DNA of 64,000 bases from Lysobacterales bacterium (GCA_002715985.1 PBAO01000015.1:4978-68977); one strand, 5' to 3'. Numbered from the stretch's first letter, positions 1 to 9,692 are shown. Translations and numbers: made by a program. The notes: generated from the sequence alone by a model not told the origin.

Positions 1-710
1 TTGGGCGAGAAGACCGGCCAGTTCTCGGGAAACTTGATATAGGGCAGATGGTCGTACCAGACCGGATCGTGCAGGCACAGCGACTTGTAGCGCTTGCGCC
101 AGGAGTCGCCCGGGCGGGCGTTCTTCTCGACGATGAGCGCGGGTACGCCGTGTTGGCGCAGCCGCGCGCCGAGTGCGATGCCGCCCTGCCCGCCACCGAT
201 GATGAGCACGTAGGGCTGGGTGGTTACACCGAGCTCGGCCTGTTCGGCTTCGCGTTCCTCGGCCCAGGTGGGCTCGCCTAGTGCGGCGCCGTGGCGTGCG
301 CCCATCGGCCGCGCGTCGCCGGCGGGTTCTTCATGGCCTTTCAGCTCATGCATCGCGGTAAGCAGGGTCCAGACCAGCCCGTCCTTGAGGCGTATGTAGC
401 CGTGGCCGCGGGCCGCGGCCGTATCGAAGGTAAAGAAGCCTTCGGTGATGCCGTCGACGTGTGCGGCGTGCTCTTCGGCATCGACCGTCCAGTCCGCCGG
501 GGCCACGTCGGCCAGGCGCTGCTCGAGCATGTCGCGAATCGCGGGTTTGCCTTCGACGGTTTTGATGTTCCAGGTGAAGCTCAGCAGGTCTCGCCAGTAG
601 CAGTCGTCGGTGAACAGCTCCAGCGCGTCGTCGATCTTTTCGTTGGCAAGCGCGCGGTTCAGCGTAGACAGCACGTTCTGGATCTTGGTAGCAGCGGCCG
701 TATCGAGCAT
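1..710 (-). CDS. FAD/NAD(P)-dependent monooxygenase with N-terminal NTF2-like domain (partial, runs off the left edge)
   Basis: Minus-strand frame from ATG at 710 reads MLDTAAATKIQNVLSTLNRALANEKIDDALELFTDDCYWRDLLSFTWNIKTVEGK...VLIIGGGQGGIALGARLRQHGVPALIVEKNARPGDSWRKRYKSLCLHDP; Rossmann GGGQGG motif; no stop before the window edge. Confidence 0.85.
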   Translation of the reverse strand, partial: MLDTAAATKIQNVLSTLNRALANEKIDDALELFTDDCYWRDLLSFTWNIKTVEGKPAIRDMLEQRLADVAPADWTVDAEEHAAHVDGITEGFFTFDTAAARGHGYIRLKDGLVWTLLTAMHELKGHEEPAGDARPMGARHGAALGEPTWAEEREAEQAELGVTTQPYVLIIGGGQGGIALGARLRQHGVPALIVEKNARPGDSWRKRYKSLCLHDPVWYDHLPYIKFPENWPVFSP

Positions 711-854
711 GAGGTCGTCCTCTCAAGGGCACGGAGTCATTCGACACTGGCACCGGAAAAATACGGCCGACACCCCGACAATAGTCGGCCCCGGCCTCGT
801 GTACGGCCGCGACAGGCTCTAAACTAAGCCTGTTCGATTCGCCAGAGACTCGCC

Positions 855-2093
855 ATGGCCGACGTTCGTAATCCAGAACGCCCTGCACGCAATCTTGACC
901 GGCCCGCGCCGCCGTTGCCGGTGCCGGCCCTCGTGGCCGGGCTGACGGCCCTGGGCCTGGCGGTCGTGCTCTTCGGCGTCTACGGGCTGGCCCAGGGGCT
1001 GTTGTTCATGATCGCCCTGGCCTTGGGCGTGGCGCTTTATCACGCGCGGTTCGGCTTTACTTCGGCGTTTCGCCAGCTCATGGCGGTAGGTCAGGGGCAG
1101 ACGCTTCGCGCGCACATGCTCATGCTGGCCGTGGCCAGCCTGTTGTTCGCCCCGCTTCTGGCCACGGGGAGCACGATTTTTGGCGGGCCGCTTTCCGGCT
1201 ATGTGTTTCCGGTGGGGCTGTCGGTGGCGTTCGGCGGCTTCATTTTCTGTATCGGCATGCAGCTGGGCGGGGCCTGTGCCTCCGGCTCGTTGTATACGGT
1301 GGGTTCGGGCCAGACCTCGATTCTGATCACGCTGGCCGGCTTCATCGCCGGCTCGGTCTGGGGCGCACATGATTTCGGCTTCTGGCTGCAGCCGGATTTC
1401 GTCTGGAAGACCGTATCGCTGGCCGACACACGCTATGGCTATACCGGCGCGCTGATGATGCAGGCGATTCTGATCGGCGCGATCGTGCTGGCCACGCTGC
1501 TCGTGGAGCGCCGACTGAACCCACCGCCGCGCGTCGGCCCGCCGAGTGCCACCGGCTTCGCGCGATTGGTACGGGGCACCTGGCCCCTGTGGGTTGGCGC
1601 GCTGGTCCTGGCCGCGCTCAATGCCGCCACTCTGGCGATTTCGGGCAAACCCTGGGGGATCACCAGCGCGTTCGCACTGTGGGGCTCGAAGCTGCTGGCA
1701 GCCACGGGCATGGATGTCGGCAGCTGGTATTACTGGTCCGGCCCGCATGCCGGCGGACTGTCGGTGCCGATTCTGGCGGATCGTACCAGCGTGATGAATA
1801 TCGGCATCATCTTCGGGGCGATGGCGGCCTCCGCACTTGGCGGCACGTTCGCCCTGGCTCGGCGCATGCCCTGGCGTATCGTTGCCGCACGCCTGATCGG
1901 CGGTATTCTGATGGGCTATGGGGCACGCATCGCCTTTGGCTGCAATATTGGCGCTTATTTCGGCGGCATCGCCTCGTTCTCGTTGCACGGCTGGCTTTGG
2001 GGCGTGGTCGGTCTTGTCGGTACGATCGTCGGTATAAAGCTGCGCCCGCTGTTCGGCATGGGCGTGCCCAAACTCACCGATAGCAGCTGCTGA
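855..2093 (+). CDS. YeeE/YedE family sulfur-compound (thiosulfate-type) transporter
   Basis: 412 aa polytopic protein with two GxxxxxGxCxxG-like Cys motifs (MQLGGACASGSLYTVGSGQ; AFGCNIGAYFGGIASFSLHGW). Confidence 0.85.
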   Translation: MADVRNPERPARNLDRPAPPLPVPALVAGLTALGLAVVLFGVYGLAQGLLFMIALALGVALYHARFGFTSAFRQLMAVGQGQTLRAHMLMLAVASLLFAPLLATGSTIFGGPLSGYVFPVGLSVAFGGFIFCIGMQLGGACASGSLYTVGSGQTSILITLAGFIAGSVWGAHDFGFWLQPDFVWKTVSLADTRYGYTGALMMQAILIGAIVLATLLVERRLNPPPRVGPPSATGFARLVRGTWPLWVGALVLAALNAATLAISGKPWGITSAFALWGSKLLAATGMDVGSWYYWSGPHAGGLSVPILADRTSVMNIGIIFGAMAASALGGTFALARRMPWRIVAARLIGGILMGYGARIAFGCNIGAYFGGIASFSLHGWLWGVVGLVGTIVGIKLRPLFGMGVPKLTDSSC

Positions 2094-2147
2094 GGCTTCA
2101 CCATCACGAATTCAAAACAAAAGACGTTCGCCGGGCGTTGTATCGTC

Positions 2148-2627
2148 ATGGGCGTATCGGGCAGCGGCAAATCGGCGATCGGTAAGCGCATCGCCGAACG
2201 CGTCGGTGCCACATTTCTCGACGGCGACCGGTATCACCCGCGGGCCAATATCGAGAAAATGCAGCGCGGCGAGCCACTGACCGACGAAGACCGTGCCGGC
2301 TGGCTCGACGTACTCACCCAGCTGATCCGCGATTATCGCGACGATGAAATGGCTGTACTGATCGGCTGTTCGGCGCTCAAGCGCGCCTATCGTGATCAGC
2401 TGCGCCGCGGTGATCCCGCGTTGCGTTTCGTGTATCTGCACGGCAGCTACGAGGTGATTCTCGGGCGCATGCAGCAACGCGAGCATTTCTTCTCGCCGGC
2501 GATGCTACAGAGCCAGTTCGATACGCTGGAGGTGCCCGGCGCCGATGAGGCCCATCGCATCGATATCGATGCCGGTATCGATACCGTCGTTGATCGCAGC
2601 GTTGCTGCATTGGAAAACAAACCGTGA
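2148..2627 (+). CDS. gntK: gluconokinase (true start may lie upstream, see findings)
   Basis: MGVSGSGKSAIGKRIAERVGATFLDGDRYHPRANIEKMQRGEPLTDEDRAGWL; matches the GntK family P-loop and HP..NIEKM..G.PL.D.DR motif. Confidence 0.9.
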   Translation: MGVSGSGKSAIGKRIAERVGATFLDGDRYHPRANIEKMQRGEPLTDEDRAGWLDVLTQLIRDYRDDEMAVLIGCSALKRAYRDQLRRGDPALRFVYLHGSYEVILGRMQQREHFFSPAMLQSQFDTLEVPGADEAHRIDIDAGIDTVVDRSVAALENKP

Positions 2628-3514
2628 ACGACGCCGCACGATTCAAGGTCACGGTACCGCTGGCCATGGAACTGGGCGAAGGCCCGGCCTGGCATGCCGA
2701 TGAGGCCGCGCTCTACTGGGTGGATATCAAGGGCTTTGCCGTGCATCGCCTGGTACCGGAGACCGGAGCCCATACCCGCGTGGATTTCGATGAAGCGATC
2801 GCCTGCGTGGTACCCGACGCACGGGGTGGGTTCATCGCGGCCTGCCGCTCGGGCCTTTGGCAGTTGGACCGCCAGCTGATCAAGACAGCCCACATCAACG
2901 CGGCGCCGTACGAAACACGCCGGCATCGCTTCAACGACGGCGGCTGTGACCCGGCCGGGCGGTTCTGGATCGGGGCGATGAACGAAGATGTCGATAAAGC
3001 CGATGCCGATCTGTACTGCTACGACGGTCAGGCCCTGGTTTCGCGTGTACCGGCCATGACGATCACCAACGGCCTGGCGTTTTCGCCCGACGGCACCTGG
3101 CTCTATCACACGGATACGCCGACCCGCGTGATCCGGCGCCATGCGTTCGACGTGGCCACCGGCGAAATCGGCCCCGGCGAGTCGTGGATCGATTTGAATA
3201 AGACCGATCTCGACGGCTATCCCGACGGGGCGGCCGTCGATGCCCGTGGTCATTACTGGAGTGCCTTGTTCGGCGGCGCGGCCGTTGCTCGCTTCGACGA
3301 GCACGGCCAGCTCGTGGCGCGCTACCCCACCGCCGCGCTAAACCCGACCATGCCCTGCTTCGGCGGCCCGGACCTGAAAACGCTGTATGTAACCACCGCA
3401 CGCGAAGACATGACGGCTCGCGATCTGGCCCGCTGGCCGGAGTCCGGCGCCCTGCTGGCGATGGCCGTGGATACGCCCGGCCTGGCCAAAGCTTCGTTTC
3501 GCCCGGTTAGCTGA
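2624..3514 (+). CDS. SMP-30/gluconolactonase/LRE family sugar lactonase
   Basis: LGEGPAWHADEAALYWVDIKG, NDGGCDPAGRFWIGAMN, TNGLAFSPDGTWLYHTDT signature motifs. Confidence 0.9.
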   Translation: MNDAARFKVTVPLAMELGEGPAWHADEAALYWVDIKGFAVHRLVPETGAHTRVDFDEAIACVVPDARGGFIAACRSGLWQLDRQLIKTAHINAAPYETRRHRFNDGGCDPAGRFWIGAMNEDVDKADADLYCYDGQALVSRVPAMTITNGLAFSPDGTWLYHTDTPTRVIRRHAFDVATGEIGPGESWIDLNKTDLDGYPDGAAVDARGHYWSALFGGAAVARFDEHGQLVARYPTAALNPTMPCFGGPDLKTLYVTTAREDMTARDLARWPESGALLAMAVDTPGLAKASFRPVS

Positions 3515-3522
3515 GCACGCCC

Positions 3523-4455
3523 ATGCCTATCAAACTGGCCATCATCGGCGCCGGCAAGATCGCCACCGACGAACATCGACCGGCCATCGCTGCCGGAAAC
3601 ACGTTCGAGCTCGTGGCCCTGGTGGATCCCGGCCTCGATACGGATGAGACGGCAACGCCGGCCACCTTCACCTCCCTGAATGCATTGGCCGCAAGCGGGA
3701 TTGCGGTCGATGCCGTGACGCTGGCCGTGCCGCCACAGATCCGCCATACGGTGGCCACCCAGGCCATCGCGGCCGGCTGGCACGTGATGCTGGAAAAGCC
3801 GCCGGGCATCACGCTGACCGAGGTGATCGATCTGGAGCAGCGCGCCGAACGCGCCGGCGTGGTGTTGTATGCAAGCTGGCACTCACGCCACGCGCCGGGC
3901 ATTGAATCCGCCCGGCAGGCGCTGGCCGGGCGACGGATCGAGCGTATCGATATCGACTGGCGCGAAGACGTGACCGTAACCCACCCCGGCCAGGCCTGGA
4001 TCTGGCAGGCCGGTGGCCTGGGTGTGTTCGATCCCGGCATCAACGCATTCTCGATCCTGACAGCACTTGTCGATGCCCCCGTGCAGGCCACGCGCGCGCA
4101 TCTGGATATGCCCGAGAACTGCGATGCGCCGATCGCCGCCGATCTGGCCTTCGTCACGGGCGACGAGGTCCCGATCGCGGCCGTATTCGATTTTCGTCAT
4201 ACCGGAACGCCCGCCTGGACGATCGATATCCAGACCGATGCGGGCCCTGTCCAGCTTTCCGACGGCGGCGCACGACTACGCGTGGACGGTCAGCTCGTGT
4301 TGGATACCGACAAGGACGAATACGCAGGCGTTTACGCGCGTTATGCAGACTGTATCGAAAACGCCCGTTCAGACTGCGACATCGCGCCCTTCCGGCTCGT
4401 GGCTGATGCCTTTCTCATCGGCACGCGGGCCGTGGTGGACGCTTTTCACGAATAA
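3523..4455 (+). CDS. Gfo/Idh/MocA family oxidoreductase, probable D-galactose 1-dehydrogenase
   Basis: IAIIGAGKIATDEHRPAI Rossmann motif, EKPPGITLTEV, HSRHAPG; context with lactonase and galM. Confidence 0.8.
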   Translation: MPIKLAIIGAGKIATDEHRPAIAAGNTFELVALVDPGLDTDETATPATFTSLNALAASGIAVDAVTLAVPPQIRHTVATQAIAAGWHVMLEKPPGITLTEVIDLEQRAERAGVVLYASWHSRHAPGIESARQALAGRRIERIDIDWREDVTVTHPGQAWIWQAGGLGVFDPGINAFSILTALVDAPVQATRAHLDMPENCDAPIAADLAFVTGDEVPIAAVFDFRHTGTPAWTIDIQTDAGPVQLSDGGARLRVDGQLVLDTDKDEYAGVYARYADCIENARSDCDIAPFRLVADAFLIGTRAVVDAFHE

Positions 4456-4490
4456 CGGCACGCTGGGATATCCCTGATTCGAGCACGCGC

Positions 4491-5621
4491 ATGTCCGAAA
4501 CCTTGACCGAAACGCCGCGCCCGGCACTGGCCGTCACCCGGGAACCGTTCGGCCGGATGCCCGACGGCACCCCGATCTGGCGCTATCGGCTGACCAATCG
4601 TTGCCGTATGACGGTAGAACTTGTCACCTATGGCGCGCGGATCCATGCGATTCACGTGCCGGACATGCACGGCAACAACGAAGACATCACGCTCGGATTT
4701 GATTCGCTGGAGGGCTATCTCAGCGAAAACGATGCTTATTTTGGTGCCACGATCGGTCGTTATGCCAATCGAATCGGCGGCGCGCGTTTCGATGTCAACG
4801 GCACGACCCACGAGCTTTCGGCCAATGAAGGCGCCAACACGCTGCACGGTGGCCACAACGGATTAGACAGCTGCGTATGGGCATCGGAATCGTTCGATGC
4901 CGGCAGTGCCGTGGGCGTGGAAATGACCTATTTCTCGCCCGACGGCGAGATGGGCTTTCCCGGCAACCTGGCTGTGACCGTGCGCTATACGCTGGACGAT
5001 GCCAACCGCCTTGCCGTGCACTACTCGGGCGTTTGCGACCGGGCTACGCCGGTTAATCTGACCAATCATGTCTATTTCAATCTGGCCGGGGCCGGCATGC
5101 CGAGCGTGCTGGAACATGTGGTCAGCCTCAACGCCAGCCGCTTCACGCCCGTGGATGACGCCATGATCCCCACCGGCACGCTGGCGCCGGTCGCCGCCAC
5201 CCCGCTGGATTTCATGCGACCGCGGCGTATCGGCGATGCGATCGATGCCGATCACGAGCAGCTCACCCGCGCCGGCGGCTACGATCACAACTGGGTGCTG
5301 GATACCGAGGGCGATATCGCCCGACTGGCGGCGCGCGTGATCGAGCCGGAATCCGGCCGCGGGCTGGAGATGTTCACCACCGAGCCCGGCGTGCAGTTCT
5401 ATACCGGCAACAATCTACCGGGCGGCTTTGTGGCCAAGAACGACAAGACCTATCCGCCGCGCTCGGGGTTCTGTCTGGAAGCCCAGCGGTTTCCCGACGC
5501 GCCCAATCAGGCGGGGTTCCCGGACACGATTCTTCGCCCGGGCGCGAAATACGGCCAGACCACGATCTATCGGTTTCTGCCCGATCGGCCGCCGGCTAAT
5601 ACGTTTTTCGATGACCCGTAA
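4491..5621 (+). CDS. galM: aldose 1-epimerase
   Basis: TYGARIHAIHVPD, YFGATIGRYANRI, NLTNHVYFNLAG, YDHNWVLD motifs. Confidence 0.93.
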   Translation: MSETLTETPRPALAVTREPFGRMPDGTPIWRYRLTNRCRMTVELVTYGARIHAIHVPDMHGNNEDITLGFDSLEGYLSENDAYFGATIGRYANRIGGARFDVNGTTHELSANEGANTLHGGHNGLDSCVWASESFDAGSAVGVEMTYFSPDGEMGFPGNLAVTVRYTLDDANRLAVHYSGVCDRATPVNLTNHVYFNLAGAGMPSVLEHVVSLNASRFTPVDDAMIPTGTLAPVAATPLDFMRPRRIGDAIDADHEQLTRAGGYDHNWVLDTEGDIARLAARVIEPESGRGLEMFTTEPGVQFYTGNNLPGGFVAKNDKTYPPRSGFCLEAQRFPDAPNQAGFPDTILRPGAKYGQTTIYRFLPDRPPANTFFDDP

Positions 5622-8064
5622 CAGGGCGTATTCGTCGCAGGCCAAGAGAATGGACCAGCACGAAAACACTTGACAGGCTCATGGCCCCGGCCGCAATGGC
5701 CGGGTTCAGCAACCAGCCCGTCCAGGGGTAGAACAGGCCGGCCGCCAGCGGTATGAGCGCTGCGTTGTAGCCATAGGCCCAGACGAAGTTGCCACGAATG
5801 GTGTGCATCGTGCGCCGGGCAATCCGGCGCGCGTTCAACACACCGGCCAGCGCGGCCTGCATCAAGACAATGTCGCCGGCCTCGATGGCAATGTCCGTGC
5901 CTGTGCCGATCGCGATGCCGACTTCGGCCCGGGCCAGGGCCGGCGCATCGTTGATGCCGTCGCCCACGAACGCCACGCAGCGGCCGCTCTGTTGCAGAGC
6001 GGCGATCTCGCGGGCCTTGTCGGCCGGCCGCACGTCGGCGATGACGCACGCAATGCCCAGCTCATCGGCGATGGCCCGCGCCGTGGCGGGTTGATCGCCG
6101 GTGAGCATCGCCACGTCCAGGCCGGCAGCGCGTAGCTTCGATACGACCGAGCCTGCCTCGGCGCGTACCGGATCGGCCACGGCAACCAGGCCGGCCAGCT
6201 GGCCGTCGATGGCGACATGAAGCGGTGTGCGTGCCTGCGCGGCCAGCCGATCGGCCCTGGCAGGCCAATTATCTTCCACAGCAATATCCAGATGCCTCAT
6301 GTACGCCGCCGAGCCGATAGCCAGCGACGCGCCCGCCACCTGCCCGCGCACCCCCAGGCCGGTGTCGGTTTCGAAATCATCGACCGCGGGGATCCGCAAG
6401 CCGCGATCCTCGGCTGCCGTCACGATCGCCGCGGCCAGCGGATGTTCACTGCGGGCCTCCAGGGCGGCGAGACGCGCGAGCATGTCGTTTTCGTCGCGAC
6501 CCGCCACGCAGTGAATATCGGTCAGCGCGGCTCGGCCCTGGGTCAGCGTGCCGGTCTTGTCGAAGACCACGGTATCCACGCCGGCCAATGCTTCGATCGC
6601 CGTGCCGCGACGGAACAAGACCCCCAGGCGCGCGGCCCGGCCGGTGCCGACCATGATCGCCGTGGGCGTGGCCAGGCCCATGGCACAGGGGCAGGCGATG
6701 AGCAGCACCGCCACCGCAGCCACGAACGCATGCGAGAGCACCGGCGCCGGTCCGAGCAGCCACCAGCCGATGAACGTGGCCGCAGCGATCCCCATCACCA
6801 CCGGCACGAACACGCCGGCGATCCGATCGGCGATCGCCTGGATGGCCGGTTTCTCGGCCTGGGCGTCCTCGACCAGCCGAATGATGCGCGCCAGTGTGGT
6901 GTCATCGCCGACATGCGTGACTGTGGCTTCCAGCGTGCCGTTCTGATTGACTGTTCCGGCAATCAGCGTATCGGCTTCTCGCTTGGTCACGGCCATCGGC
7001 TCGCCAGAGATCATCGATTCATCGAGCATCGAGCGCCCGGCCGTGACCCGGGCATCCACCGGCACCCGCTCACCCGGGCGTATGAGCACCCGGTCATCGA
7101 CCGCAACGGCCTCGATCGCGGTCTCTTGCCAGGCCTCACCACGCCATACCCGCGCCGTACGGGCTTGAAGCGCCAGCAGTCCGCGTACGGCCTGTGATGT
7201 CCGTCCCTTGGCCACGGCTTCCAACCAACGGCCCATCAGAATCAGGGTCACGATCATGGCCGCAGCATCGAAATACGCGTGCGCGGTGCCGGGCGGGAAA
7301 AGGCCGGGGACCAGCCATACCGCAAACGAATACAAAAATGCGGCGTTCGAGCCGATCAGCACCAGGCTGTTCATGCCGGGCGCGCCGTGGGCCAGCTCAG
7401 CAAAGCCCGTGCGATAGAAGCGCCGCCCGGCCCAGAACTGTACTGGCAGCACCAGCAATAGCTGGATCGTCAGCCAGGTGGCCGACGAGGCGATCGCGGC
7501 CAGCATGGCACCGATACCGGGCAGCATCTGCCCCATGGCGATCACGAACACCCCCACAGTGAAGGGGGTGGCGATCAGCACCTCGCGCTTGAGGGCCGTG
7601 GCTTCGTCGTGAGCGCTGGCCGGCTCATTCACGGGCGCGCGCTCGGGCGAGGCGGCGGTATAGCCGGCCGCCTCGATCCGCGAGACGATTTCGGCGGTAT
7701 CGATCGCACCCGGAATATAGGCGATATCGGCCCGGCCGGTCGCCAGATTGACCGTGGCACGCCGTATACCCGGTGTTCTCGCAAGCGTTTTTTCGACCCG
7801 CGCCACACAGCCGCCGCAGTGCATGCCGCCGACCTCAAGCCGCAGTGCCGCGGCTTGTGGCTGATACCCCGCGGCGTCCACGGCTTCAAAAACGCCGGAT
7901 GCCCGCGTGGCGTCGTCGACGACAACGCGTGCGTTCTCGGTCGTGAGATTCACCGAGGCCGATATGACACCGGCCGCCCTTGTGATCTTCTTCTCGACGC
8001 GTGCCACGCAGGCCCCGCACATGAGGCCGTGGATGCCGAACTCGAGCGTGACGGTTTCGGGCAT
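5596..8064 (-). CDS. copA: Cu+-exporting P-type ATPase with two N-terminal HMA domains
   Basis: GLMCGACVARVEKK and GMHCGGCVARVEKT HMA motifs, CPC in LIACPCAMG, FDKTGTLT phosphorylation motif, GDGINDAPAL. Confidence 0.95.
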   Translation of the reverse strand: MPETVTLEFGIHGLMCGACVARVEKKITRAAGVISASVNLTTENARVVVDDATRASGVFEAVDAAGYQPQAAALRLEVGGMHCGGCVARVEKTLARTPGIRRATVNLATGRADIAYIPGAIDTAEIVSRIEAAGYTAASPERAPVNEPASAHDEATALKREVLIATPFTVGVFVIAMGQMLPGIGAMLAAIASSATWLTIQLLLVLPVQFWAGRRFYRTGFAELAHGAPGMNSLVLIGSNAAFLYSFAVWLVPGLFPPGTAHAYFDAAAMIVTLILMGRWLEAVAKGRTSQAVRGLLALQARTARVWRGEAWQETAIEAVAVDDRVLIRPGERVPVDARVTAGRSMLDESMISGEPMAVTKREADTLIAGTVNQNGTLEATVTHVGDDTTLARIIRLVEDAQAEKPAIQAIADRIAGVFVPVVMGIAAATFIGWWLLGPAPVLSHAFVAAVAVLLIACPCAMGLATPTAIMVGTGRAARLGVLFRRGTAIEALAGVDTVVFDKTGTLTQGRAALTDIHCVAGRDENDMLARLAALEARSEHPLAAAIVTAAEDRGLRIPAVDDFETDTGLGVRGQVAGASLAIGSAAYMRHLDIAVEDNWPARADRLAAQARTPLHVAIDGQLAGLVAVADPVRAEAGSVVSKLRAAGLDVAMLTGDQPATARAIADELGIACVIADVRPADKAREIAALQQSGRCVAFVGDGINDAPALARAEVGIAIGTGTDIAIEAGDIVLMQAALAGVLNARRIARRTMHTIRGNFVWAYGYNAALIPLAAGLFYPWTGWLLNPAIAAGAMSLSSVFVLVHSLGLRRIRPVTGHRKTY

Positions 8065-8074
8065 GTCGGCGCGC

Positions 8075-8383
8075 TCAGCGATACTTCAATACGTCCATCA
8101 ACTCGGCGACGATCGCTTCGTCATCGCCGCGCTCATGGGCCGTGACCACGTGATGCTTGAGATGCCCCCGCAGGATCGTATCCGAGGTTTTGGCCAGGCC
8201 GCCCTGCACCGCCTTGATCTGCTTGAGGGCGTCGACGCAGTAGACATCGTCGCGCTCCAGCATGCGTACGATGCCCTCGACATGCCCGCGGATCGAGCGC
8301 AGCCGGGCCAGCGCGTCACGCCGAATGGCCGGTTCGATGGCCAGTGCCTCGCACCCGCCGGGTGTCTCGGGCGCATCACTCAT
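8075..8383 (-). CDS. csoR: CsoR/RcnR-family metal-sensing transcriptional repressor
   Basis: MSDAPETPGG...RLRSIRGHVEGIVRMLERDDVYCVDALKQIKAVQGGLAKTSDTILRGHLKHHVVTA; adjacent to copZ and copA. Confidence 0.88.
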   Translation of the reverse strand: MSDAPETPGGCEALAIEPAIRRDALARLRSIRGHVEGIVRMLERDDVYCVDALKQIKAVQGGLAKTSDTILRGHLKHHVVTAHERGDDEAIVAELMDVLKYR

Positions 8384-8582
8384 GGGCAAGGCGCGCGGTA
8401 TAGCCCTCGGCCTCGACGGCGGCCACGAGCGCATCGCTGTCCGGGTTGCCTTCGATTTCGGCCGTGCCGTCGGCGCGGCTCACGTCGATGACCTGCACTA
8501 CCCCATCGACGTCGGTCAGCGCATCGCGCACGGCGGCCACACAGTGTCCACAGGTCATGCCATCTATTTTGAGTTTCATCAT
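8376..8582 (-). CDS. copZ: CopZ-like heavy-metal-associated (HMA) copper chaperone
   Basis: MMKLKIDGMTCGHCVAAVRDALTDVDGV; 68 aa, overlaps the start of csoR. Confidence 0.9.
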   Translation of the reverse strand: MMKLKIDGMTCGHCVAAVRDALTDVDGVVQVIDVSRADGTAEIEGNPDSDALVAAVEAEGYTARLAHE

Positions 8583-8592
8583 TCACCTCTTT

Positions 8593-8617
8593 TACCGACC
8601 CCACCTGGGGTGGGGTA
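8593..8617 (-). promoter_or_regulatory. putative CsoR operator upstream of copZ-csoR-copA
   Basis: TACCGACCCCACCTGGGGTGGGGTA: CCCCACC..GGGGTGGGG inverted repeat like known TACCCC-n-GGGGTA CsoR sites, ~11 bp upstream of copZ. Confidence 0.65.
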
Positions 8618-8741
8618 AGCGGACAATACGCCGTGACTCGCGGGCCCGTCAATTCTCCAGCACGGGCGTCTCCGGACTGCAGAGCGTGGGGCAATCGTGC
8701 TATCAAACACGCACTGATCCAGGCATTTACAAGGACCGTTC

Positions 8742-9692
8742 ATGTCGCTCACCCCGGAAGTCGCTGGCGTTGTCGCCAAAATGCGCGAAGCCGCGATCTC
8801 GTTCGAGGATCTCGGCCTGGCCGATGCACGTCAGTTCTATATCGATACCCTGGCCAAGAGTGGCGGCGAGCCGGTGCCGATGGCCATGGCCAGCGATCAA
8901 GAGATCGCGCTGGACGGCCGCACGATCGGTGCCCGGCGCTACCGCCCCGAGACCCTGGCCGAGGGGGCGGCCCCCACGCTCGTCTATTTCCACGGCGGCG
9001 GCTGGGTCCTGGGGGATCTGGACTCTCATGATCGCGTCTGTCGCCAACTGGCCGAGCGCGCGGCATGCCAGGTGATCGCCGTGGATTACCGCCTGGCGCC
9101 CGAGTACTGCCTGCCGGCATCGTCCGAAGACGCGATCGCGGCCTACGGCTATCTGGTCGAGCACGCTGCGGATTTCGAGATCGATGCCCAGCGCATTGCC
9201 GTGGGCGGCGACAGCGCGGGCGGGCATCTATCGGCCGTGGTGGCCCTGGCCGCGCGGGATGCCGGCTGGCCGCTGGCGCTGCAGGTGCTCATCTACCCGG
9301 CCACCGATCTACGAGAGGCCGCGGCCAAGTACCCGTCGAAAGGCCGCAATGCCAATTTCCCGCCACTGACGGCCGAGCTGATGGCCTGGTTCGGCGCCCG
9401 CAGCGTGGATGCCAACACCGATCCGCTGGACTGGCGTGTCTCGCCCATTCTGGCCGAAACGCTGGAACGCACAGCCCCGGCGCTGTTGATCACCGCCGGG
9501 GCCGATGTGCTCATGGATGAGGGCGTGCTCTACGCCGCGCGCCTGCGGGATGACGATGTCGAGGTCGATCATGCTCACTATCCGGGTGTGATCCACGGCT
9601 TCATCGAGATGCAGGCCTGGCTGGCGGCGACCGGCAACGCCATGGATCGGATCGCCGCGGCGCTGCGACAAAACCTGGCCATCAGTGACTGA
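8742..9692 (+). CDS. HSL-type alpha/beta hydrolase (carboxylesterase)
   Basis: VYFHGGGWVLGDLDSHD and GGDSAGGHLSAV signatures. Confidence 0.92.
   Translation: MSLTPEVAGVVAKMREAAISFEDLGLADARQFYIDTLAKSGGEPVPMAMASDQEIALDGRTIGARRYRPETLAEGAAPTLVYFHGGGWVLGDLDSHDRVCRQLAERAACQVIAVDYRLAPEYCLPASSEDAIAAYGYLVEHAADFEIDAQRIAVGGDSAGGHLSAVVALAARDAGWPLALQVLIYPATDLREAAAKYPSKGRNANFPPLTAELMAWFGARSVDANTDPLDWRVSPILAETLERTAPALLITAGADVLMDEGVLYAARLRDDDVEVDHAHYPGVIHGFIEMQAWLAATGNAMDRIAAALRQNLAISD

Noticed and set aside
819-1988. 389-aa minus-strand ORF
   Set aside because: Antisense to the YeeE/YedE transporter; composition (R/H/A/G/Q) indicates a shadow ORF.
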